Program-made: the position numbers and the translations under genes
The notes under the pieces: generated by a model
What the model saw: only the letters and a program-made list of their open reading frames with translations
Databases searched by the model: none
Told to the model about the DNA's origin: nothing
Assembly (NCBI GenBank): GCA_002431915.1
Contig: DJEP01000123.1
Coordinates: forward strand, 1 to 36,902
Source: Lachnospiraceae bacterium UBA5895
GTDB taxonomy: Bacteria; Bacillota; Clostridia; Lachnospirales; Lachnospiraceae
Direction of reading: 5' to 3'
DNA: 36,902 nucleotides
In this document: piece by piece, positions 31,401 to 36,902 of the stretch
Position numbering within the stretch: position 1 is the stretch's first letter
How the letters are laid out: the number at the start of each line of letters is the position of its first letter

Positions 31401-33154
31401 TATGACTCACCTCCATTCTCATCAAAATCGCCGCCACCCGTCTGGATCTGGGCTTCATATACTTCTCTGTAAATCTCGTTGGATTTCAGCAGTTCTTCAT
31501 GCGGTGCAAACGCATCGATCTTACCGTTATCCATAACGATGATACGGTCTGCATCCTGAATACTGGAAATACGCTGTGCAATGATAATCTTCGTCGTACC
31601 TGGGATCTCCGTGGCAAATGCCTTCCGGATCTTCGCATCGGTAGCGGTATCCACGGCACTGGTGGAATCATCCAGGATCAATACCTTCGGCTTCTTTAAC
31701 AATGCTCTGGCAATACACAGTCTCTGCTTCTGTCCACCGGATACATTGCTACCGCCCTGCTCAATATAAGTGTTATATTTTGCGGGCATTTTTTCAATAA
31801 ATTCATCGGCACATGCCAGACGACAGGCACGTATGCATTCCTCTTCGGTGGCATTCTCATCCCCCCATCGCAGATTCTCTAAAATGGTACCTGAGAACAG
31901 CACATTTTTCTGTAATACCACAGATACTTCATTACGCAGAGTCTCCAGATCATAGCTTCTGACATCCTTACCGCCGACATAAACGGCACCTTCATTGACA
32001 TCATACAGACGGCTGATGAGGTTTACCAGACTGGTCTTGGAGCTTCCGGTACCTCCCAGGATACCAATGGTCTCGCCTGCTTTGATTTCAAAATTCAGAT
32101 CATCCAGTACCGGTTTTTCACTTTGTTTATTATATCGGAAAGTTACATGATCAAAACGAATGCTGCCATCTTTCACATCATAATCCGGATGTTCGGGGTT
32201 TGTAATATCTGCTTTCTCATTCAGCACCTCTGCAATACGTTTGCCGCTGGCAGCACTCATGGTCATCATAACAAAGATCATGGCCAGCATCATCAGGTTC
32301 ATCAGAATGGTCATGCAGTAAGTCAGCAGACTCATCAGTTCACCGGTGGTAAGTTCACTGGATATGATCATGTGTGCGCCCAGCCAGCTGATACCCAGAA
32401 TACATGCATATACAGTAAACTGCATTACCGGCCATACATAGGTCATGGTACATTCCGCTTTTTTGAACATCTTGTAGATGTTATAGCTTGCCTTGTGGAA
32501 CTTGTCGATCTCATAGTCCTCACGCACATATGCTTTTACCACACGCTGTGCAGCTACATTTTCCTGTACACTTGCATTTAAGTCATCGTATTTCTTGAAT
32601 ACTTCACTGAAATACTTGGACACTGCTTTCATAATGAAAACAATAACAATTCCAAGGAACACTACTGCCACCAGGTAAATGCTTGCCACTCTCGCATTGA
32701 TCAGGAATGCCATCAGCATAGCACAGATCAGGCTGACCGGTGCACGGAAGCACATACGCAGAAGCATCTGGTAAGCATTCTGGATATTGGTAACATCCGT
32801 AGTCATACGGGTAACCAGTCCTGCGGTGGAGAACTTATCAATATTGGAAAAAGAGAAGGTCTGGATGTTCTCATACATGGCCTCTCTTAAGTTTCTGGCA
32901 AAACCGGTGGATGCCTTCGCACCGTATTTACCTCCCATGACTCCTGCAAACAATCCGACAATGGCTGCCAGGATCATGTAACAACCGATAACAAAAATAT
33001 GTTTCATATCTCCTGCTTCCACACCGTCATCAATGATGGATGCCATCAGGAGCGGAATCACCATTTCCATGGCTACTTCCAGGATCATGAATATAGGCGT
33101 GATAATGGAGGGCCATTTATATTCCTTGATCTGTTTTGCTAATGTTTTGATCAT
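31400..33154 (-). CDS. ABC exporter subunit with degenerate ATP site
   Basis: A 584-residue half-transporter: six membrane helices (about 15-310), then a nucleotide-binding domain with Walker A GGTGSSKTS (about 365), signature VSGGQKQRL and Walker B LILDDSTSAVD (about 491). The catalytic Glu is Asp and the H-loop His is Gln (IIIAQRISS, about 523). This is the non-hydrolysing pattern of heterodimeric exporters such as TM287/288 and BmrC/D. The second subunit follows with a one-base overlap, and a MarR gene precedes it by 68 bases. The ribosome binding site is AAGGAAAA. Probably exports drugs or other hydrophobic compounds, with expression controlled by the MarR protein. Confidence 0.94.
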   Translation of the reverse strand: MIKTLAKQIKEYKWPSIITPIFMILEVAMEMVIPLLMASIIDDGVEAGDMKHIFVIGCYMILAAIVGLFAGVMGGKYGAKASTGFARNLREAMYENIQTFSFSNIDKFSTAGLVTRMTTDVTNIQNAYQMLLRMCFRAPVSLICAMLMAFLINARVASIYLVAVVFLGIVIVFIMKAVSKYFSEVFKKYDDLNASVQENVAAQRVVKAYVREDYEIDKFHKASYNIYKMFKKAECTMTYVWPVMQFTVYACILGISWLGAHMIISSELTTGELMSLLTYCMTILMNLMMLAMIFVMMTMSAASGKRIAEVLNEKADITNPEHPDYDVKDGSIRFDHVTFRYNKQSEKPVLDDLNFEIKAGETIGILGGTGSSKTSLVNLISRLYDVNEGAVYVGGKDVRSYDLETLRNEVSVVLQKNVLFSGTILENLRWGDENATEEECIRACRLACADEFIEKMPAKYNTYIEQGGSNVSGGQKQRLCIARALLKKPKVLILDDSTSAVDTATDAKIRKAFATEIPGTTKIIIAQRISSIQDADRIIVMDNGKIDAFAPHEELLKSNEIYREVYEAQIQTGGGDFDENGGES

Positions 33155-33222
33155 AGCTGTTTTCCTTTCTTATTATTTCTTCCTGTTATTTTCTATTCTG
33201 ATAACTATTTTTTAATCTGGTG

Positions 33223-33744
33223 TCAGGAGCATCCGGTAACATCGCGCATTTTAGCAGAAGTCTCGCAGCGGCCGGCACGCTCGCCATCCATTCCCAGATT
33301 CTGCATCATCTTATCCAAAATAGATAAGAATACCTTTTTCTCTTCTTCGGTAATACCATCCTCCAGCTCCCGATTGAAATCCCGAATCTGCTCTTCGATC
33401 AGCTTGTGATGCCGGATTGCCTTTTCCGTTAAAAGAATCCGCTTCAATCTCGCATCCTCCGTAGACGCCACCCGGACGAGATATCCCTTCTGCTCCAGGC
33501 TTTGCAGCATCACCGTCGCCGTGGATCTTCGAATCCGGAATTCCTTCTCCACATCCTTTTGATAGACATCTCCGTGTCTGCTCTTGTGATACAGATATCC
33601 CAGAAGCGGTCCCTGCATCCCATTGAGTTCATAACCCTTCTGCTGGGTGAAGATTCCTTCCATCCTCCGGCGGATCATGTTGTTGGCGGCCTTGATTTCG
33701 AAGCCCAGCTGACGGTTCGTCAGTACACTTTCCTCCTCGTCCAT
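33223..33744 (-). CDS. MarR family transcriptional regulator
   Basis: A 173-residue winged-helix repressor. The recognition region is about residues 55-110: KDVEKEFRIRRSTATVMLQS, then QKGYLVRVASTEDARLKRIL, the DxR wing motif typical of MarR. The start has AAAGGAGGCAG upstream. It is the first gene of an operon with the two ABC exporter genes, the usual arrangement for a ligand-sensing repressor of its own exporter. Two palindromic sites overlapping its promoter are its likely targets. A cysteine near the C-terminus (RCETSAKMRDVTGCS) might matter for oxidant sensing, but this is only a possibility. Confidence 0.94.
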   Translation of the reverse strand: MDEEESVLTNRQLGFEIKAANNMIRRRMEGIFTQQKGYELNGMQGPLLGYLYHKSRHGDVYQKDVEKEFRIRRSTATVMLQSLEQKGYLVRVASTEDARLKRILLTEKAIRHHKLIEEQIRDFNRELEDGITEEEKKVFLSILDKMMQNLGMDGERAGRCETSAKMRDVTGCS

Positions 33745-33850
33745 TCTGCCTCCTTTATTTTCTGCAAATTTCTAATGCACTGCTAAATTCTGCTTCCGCA
33801 TTTTAGCATAACCATGAAAAACATATACTTAATGTTTTGCACTAAAAAAT

Positions 33851-33864
33851 GTTAGATAGCTAAC
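33851..33864. promoter_or_regulatory. MarR operator, distal site
   Basis: GTTAG and CTAAC are separated by four bases. The centre is 21 bp from that of the second site, two helical turns, so both would be bound on the same DNA face. It lies downstream of the transcription start. Confidence 0.65.
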
Positions 33865-33871
33865 TGTTTTT

Positions 33872-33885
33872 GTTAGTCATCTAAC
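33872..33885. promoter_or_regulatory. MarR operator, promoter-proximal site
   Basis: A second GTTAG-4-CTAAC palindrome, directly adjoining the -10 hexamer at 33886-33891. Together with the distal site it forms a 17-bp inverted repeat with two mismatches (33848-33864 and 33872-33888). Binding would block RNA polymerase. Confidence 0.7.
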
Positions 33886-33913
33886 ATTATATCGCAATCT
33901 CTATTCATTGCAA
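33886..33913 (-). promoter_or_regulatory. Promoter of the MarR-ABC exporter operon
   Basis: TTGCAA (33908-33913), 16 bases, TATAAT (33886-33891) on the minus strand. The perfect -10 runs straight into the operator pair. The leader to the MarR start is about 135 bases. Confidence 0.65.
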
Positions 33914-33956
33914 GCAAAAAAATATAAACTCTTTATAAACTGCTGTGATTTCCTTC

Positions 33957-35018
33957 TCAGTCCTCCAGTACTCGGCTTAAGACTTCATCCTCCATCACCA
34001 GTTTTTTCGCCATTTCCCGGTATTTTTCCTCATGGAGATAGGTGTGACGGTGCGGTTTGATGGAAGGTGCCATATCAATCGCTTCCAGAAAATCGGATTT
34101 CTTCATATGTAAGGTTTCCACATAATCCCAGAATCCGGTCTCCTGCAATACGGTACCGACACGAATGTAGCGGTGATTCTGCACCTTCGCCATGATATAA
34201 GTTGCAATTCCCACCTGAATACCATGTAACTGCGGCACTTCCAGGAGCTTATCCAGGGCATGCGAAATCAGATGTTCACTGCCGCTGGTAGGAGCACTGC
34301 TGCCGGCAATCTCATTGGCGATACCGCTCATAGCCAGGGAATCCAGCAGTTCCTTCAGGAACAATTCATCCTTGATGCTCTCATAGGGGGTACGGACGAA
34401 GCTGTTGACCGCTTTCTTCGCAATCATGACCGCGAAATCATTCACTTCTCCACAGCCTGCCCTTTCCTCAAAGATCCAGTCATAGAGTGCCGTGATCTTA
34501 GAGATCATATCGCCGATGCCGGAATAAATGAACTTCTCCGGAGCCGTACGGATCACCTGCGTATCCACGATGATGCCGTATGCCAGTCGGGCGGGGACGC
34601 TGGTTCTCTTCCCTTGCACCAGAAGGGATGCACTGGCACTGGAGAAACCGTCACTGGAACTGGAAGTCGGTACGCTTATAAAGGGGAGATTCCGCAGAAA
34701 CGCTGCATATTTTCCGGCATCGATGACCTTACCGCCGCCGATGGAGATCACAGCCTTCGCCTTGTTGGGAATGGCGAAAGCCAATGTAATGATGTCGTCG
34801 ATATCCACTGTGTCCAGTTCATTGTATTCCAAAACATTTACATCCGCTTCCTTCAGGGAATTCATCACCAGTTCCCCGAACATATCGATCAGTCCGTTAC
34901 CGAAAAACAACACGACCTGATCCAGATTCTCCGCCTTCAAATAACCGCCGATTTTGCCTAATGCTCCGTTTCCGATTTTTAAAATGGACGGAATCGCCAT
35001 CTCTTTTCCTATCTGCAT
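33957..35018 (-). CDS. Glycerol-1-phosphate dehydrogenase-like, iron-containing alcohol dehydrogenase family
   Basis: A 353-residue cytosolic NAD(P)-dependent dehydrogenase. GGGKVID (94-100) binds the cofactor, and PTSSSSDG (117-124) corresponds to the PTxxSNDG motif of sn-glycerol-1-phosphate dehydrogenases (EgsA/AraM). Candidate metal ligands are D170 (GIGDMISK), H249 (SGSEHLISHALD) and a His at 265. The SGSEH motif in particular points to the G1P branch rather than glycerol dehydrogenase. It is slightly shorter than AraM. It stands alone: no ether-lipid or arabinan gene is adjacent. The ribosome binding site is AAGGAGAGG. A TATAAT at 35057-35062 is a possible -10. The precise substrate is inferred. 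Confidence 0.82.
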   Translation of the reverse strand: MQIGKEMAIPSILKIGNGALGKIGGYLKAENLDQVVLFFGNGLIDMFGELVMNSLKEADVNVLEYNELDTVDIDDIITLAFAIPNKAKAVISIGGGKVIDAGKYAAFLRNLPFISVPTSSSSDGFSSASASLLVQGKRTSVPARLAYGIIVDTQVIRTAPEKFIYSGIGDMISKITALYDWIFEERAGCGEVNDFAVMIAKKAVNSFVRTPYESIKDELFLKELLDSLAMSGIANEIAGSSAPTSGSEHLISHALDKLLEVPQLHGIQVGIATYIMAKVQNHRYIRVGTVLQETGFWDYVETLHMKKSDFLEAIDMAPSIKPHRHTYLHEEKYREMAKKLVMEDEVLSRVLED

Positions 35019-35056
35019 GGTAACCTCTCCTTATGAATAATGTATTTTATTCTTCC

Positions 35057-35062
35057 ATTATA
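35057..35062 (-). promoter_or_regulatory. -10 element of the dehydrogenase gene
   Basis: A perfect TATAAT on the minus strand, 39 bases before the start codon. No convincing -35 hexamer is visible at the usual distance. Confidence 0.35.
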
Positions 35063-35130
35063 GAAACATTGACTTACTGATAATCACTATTTTAAATATA
35101 GCATTGCAATATTTGATTGTAAATAAAATG

Positions 35131-35284
35131 GTAACTATTCAGAACCCCATTCGCAAAATCGCCTCTATGAGGCTTCCTTTTTGCTCATGTGGTTACTTCG
35201 CCATATAAATCATATCAAATGTTCTTACGAATGCAAGCATTCGACGTACATGTTGACATGATTTGCATGGTTCTGAATAGTTAC
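35131..35284. mobile_element. MITE-like element, copy 2, with 8-bp target duplication
   Basis: A non-coding 154-bp element with perfect 16-bp terminal inverted repeats (GTAACTATTCAGAACC) and the direct repeat ATAAAATG on both sides (35123-35130 and 35285-35292). GTAA ends plus 8-bp duplications are features of the IS66 family, so an IS66-type transposase may have moved it; none is in the window. Inside are the same two hairpins as copy 1: 35161-35165 with 35169-35173, and 35207-35221 with 35249-35264. It lies between spoVAC and the dehydrogenase gene and disrupts no gene. Confidence 0.85.
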
Positions 35285-35301
35285 ATAAAATGTTAGATTA
35301 C

Positions 35302-35334
35302 AAAAAAACAGCCATTTCCACACGAAAATGACTG
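35302..35334 (-). terminator. Intrinsic terminator after spoVAC
   Basis: CAGTCATTTTC pairs with GGAAATGGCTG (one wobble) around a short loop, followed by seven T residues on the minus strand. It stands about 20 bases after the spoVAC stop. Confidence 0.75.
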
Positions 35335-35352
35335 CTCCTGTATCTTTTTCTC

Positions 35353-35898
35353 TCACCCAACACTGATCCCGAACATCTGCAACACCCACAAAATCAGCCC
35401 CAACACCCAGCTGGAAAAAATTCCATACAATATCACCGGCCCGGCGATAGTGAAGATCTTGCAGCCGATGCCGAAGATCTGTCCTTCCTTCTGGTATTCC
35501 ACAGCGGGTGCCGTCACGGAATTGGCGAATCCGGTAATCGGCACCAGTGCTCCGGCGCCTCCCCATTTTGCTAGCTTAGGATAAATATGAAGGGCTGTCA
35601 GTACAACAGACAAAAATACCAAAATCAGTGAGCACCAGCTTCCGGAAGTCTGCGGGTCCATCCCCAGCACATTTCCGGTATAATTCAGGATTCCCTGCCC
35701 GATGCAGCAGATAATCCCTCCGGTTAGAAAAGCTTTGCCCATCTGTGCCCACAGATTATGGGTGGGGGTGACTCTTTTTACATACTGTTCGTACTCCTGC
35801 TTCTCTTGTGCATCCGGCTGTACCGGACTCCCTGACATATGCGGAATCTCCTTCTGCTCTGCCTGCTGATCCTCCTGTTTTGTACCATTCTGTTTCAT
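35353..35898 (-). CDS. spoVAC: Stage V sporulation protein AC
   Basis: A 181-residue membrane protein of the SpoVA complex, which moves Ca2+-dipicolinate into the forespore and out at germination. After a hydrophilic N-terminus (about 1-50) come several membrane segments. Family motifs: THNLWAQMGKAFLTGGIICC, then GQGILNYTG, and the strongly conserved GALVPITGFANSVTAPAVEY followed by EGQIFGIGCKIFTIAGPVI. The usual partners spoVAD and spoVAE do not follow; a terminator and a MITE do, so this is an isolated copy. The start has GGCAGG upstream, a modest site. It marks the host as a spore former. Confidence 0.92.
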   Translation of the reverse strand: MKQNGTKQEDQQAEQKEIPHMSGSPVQPDAQEKQEYEQYVKRVTPTHNLWAQMGKAFLTGGIICCIGQGILNYTGNVLGMDPQTSGSWCSLILVFLSVVLTALHIYPKLAKWGGAGALVPITGFANSVTAPAVEYQKEGQIFGIGCKIFTIAGPVILYGIFSSWVLGLILWVLQMFGISVG

Positions 35899-36002
35899 AG
35901 AAATACCTGCCTTTCCACCACCCGACCGTTTCCCGGCAGGCAGACTCTGTGTCTCTGACTGATAACAGAATGTCCGTTTTCACACCTTTATATGTATCGT
36001 TT

Positions 36003-36902
36003 TTACAAACTTTCTTTTGAAAATTTTTTCTTTTCCATATTTTTCCGGCACTTGTCAAATTCATACCCGACAATGCCGTAGCGCAGCTTCCAACGGAAGA
36101 ACAGGTTGCTGCCCGCCTCCGGCGCATAGAGTTTTCGCAGGAAATAATTCACTGTTCTCTCTTCATAAGGTTCCAGAGGGATTCCACCGTAGATCGTCTT
36201 CTGCAAAAGTTCGCAGATTCTTCGGTATTCCCCGGGACGAATCACAGAGATTCTTGCAATTACAGCGGCTTCCACTGCATCCGTGTTCCACCCCAGGCGT
36301 GCCTCAATGCCACGTATCCTAAGGAAATACAGAAGTTTACGCTCCATGTCCTCTGCTTTCTGAACGGGGGATCTGCTGTCATACCGTCCATTCTCCCACC
36401 ATAAAAACAATATCCTCAAAATCTCCCCACACACCGTCACTATTACAAATAATAAAAGTGCCAGTGCCACAAATCCCAGACGGAACGCGCTGATATTACG
36501 AATCACGCTCTGCAGTTCCTCTGCCACACTGCTTTCCTCGCCGCCGGTGTCTGTAGATTCTGTTTCTAAGCTGTGTCCGAATCTGCGTAATTGCACTGTA
36601 GATACCGTCGCTGTCGGAGGTATAATCCTCCCAGAACCACTTCTGCATCAGGTCATACATTCCGCTGTCCAGTTCCGTGTATTTTTCATAAACGAAATCT
36701 CTGTACACTGCCTCCGCCGCACAGTAGGCTCTCTGTGCCTCATTTTGCGGATCACTGACCCATTCCGCCGCAACAGCCAGTTCCGCCGGTCTGCTGCCTG
36801 AGACTTCTGCCATTTTTGATTTCTGCTAAAGATGCCGGTACATAGAGCCTTTCTCTGTTTGCTTCTCCCGTCATGATCTTCAGTTCGTTTGTCTCGGGCT
36901 TA
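36003..36902 (-). pseudogene. Remnant of a transglutaminase-type membrane protein, frameshifted, core missing
   Basis: Three overlapping minus-strand frames encode parts of one protein that enters from beyond the window. Frame one (36902 to about 36820) reads TGEANRERLYVPASLAEIK, like the pre-domain of transglutaminase-like proteins. At an A5 run (36814-36818) removing one A would join it to frame two (36813-36496: AYCAAEAVYRDFVYEKYTEL and so on). Near 36560-36596 the protein continues in frame three (to 36003): a linker, a membrane helix (FRLGFVALALLLFVIVTVCG) and a C-terminal region like DUF4129. The catalytic Cys-His-Asp transglutaminase core expected between frames two and three is absent. 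Probably a decayed gene; frame three might still be translated from a GTG at 36596. Confidence 0.6.

Overview
The window looks like chromosomal DNA from a low-to-mid GC, Gram-positive, spore-forming and chemotactic member of the Clostridia, most likely a Lachnospiraceae gut bacterium. This rests on a single-chain clostridial-type PurL, a DUF3793/flavodoxin pair, SpoVAC, a class B sortase with 'VLGA'-type wall-anchored substrates, GGAGG ribosome binding sites and TATAAT/TATGAT promoters. I cannot name the genus. I see no rRNA, tRNA, CRISPR array, phage or transposase gene.

Layout. 1-7.1 kb (minus strand): purL, preceded by a 154-bp MITE-like element that appears to be transcribed as its leader; then two tandem aspartoacylase/succinylglutamate-desuccinylase-like proteins (one with its metal ligands replaced), a TetR regulator and an unknown protein. 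7.3-9.6 kb (plus): a large protein with an N-terminal cyclic-nucleotide-binding-like domain. 9.6-10.7 kb (minus): flavodoxin and DUF3793 behind a promoter built into the preceding terminator, with an operator-like palindrome at the transcription start. 10.8-18 kb (minus): PAS-GAF-GGDEF protein, glycerophosphodiester phosphodiesterase, Ca2+-type P-type ATPase and a chemoreceptor.

18.1-28.3 kb is a cell-surface module. On the minus strand lie a class B sortase, a choice-of-anchor-A protein with a stalk of about 32 PTAT repeats, a second anchored protein whose signal peptide is out of frame with its body, and a CAP-domain lipoprotein. Divergent from these, on the plus strand, are a very large double GT-C glycosyltransferase of the PMT family and a PIG-V-like mannosyltransferase. 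Sortase, Thr/Pro-rich substrate and O-mannosyltransferase-like enzymes side by side suggest a glycosylated wall-anchored stalk; this is an inference.

28.3-36.9 kb (minus): a PD-(D/E)XK-like protein with two 35-bp hairpin repeats upstream; a MarR-regulated heterodimeric ABC exporter with a doubled operator over its promoter; a glycerol-1-phosphate-dehydrogenase-like enzyme; a second, better preserved MITE copy with an 8-bp target duplication; an orphan spoVAC; and, at the window edge, a frameshifted remnant of a transglutaminase-type membrane protein that has lost its catalytic core.
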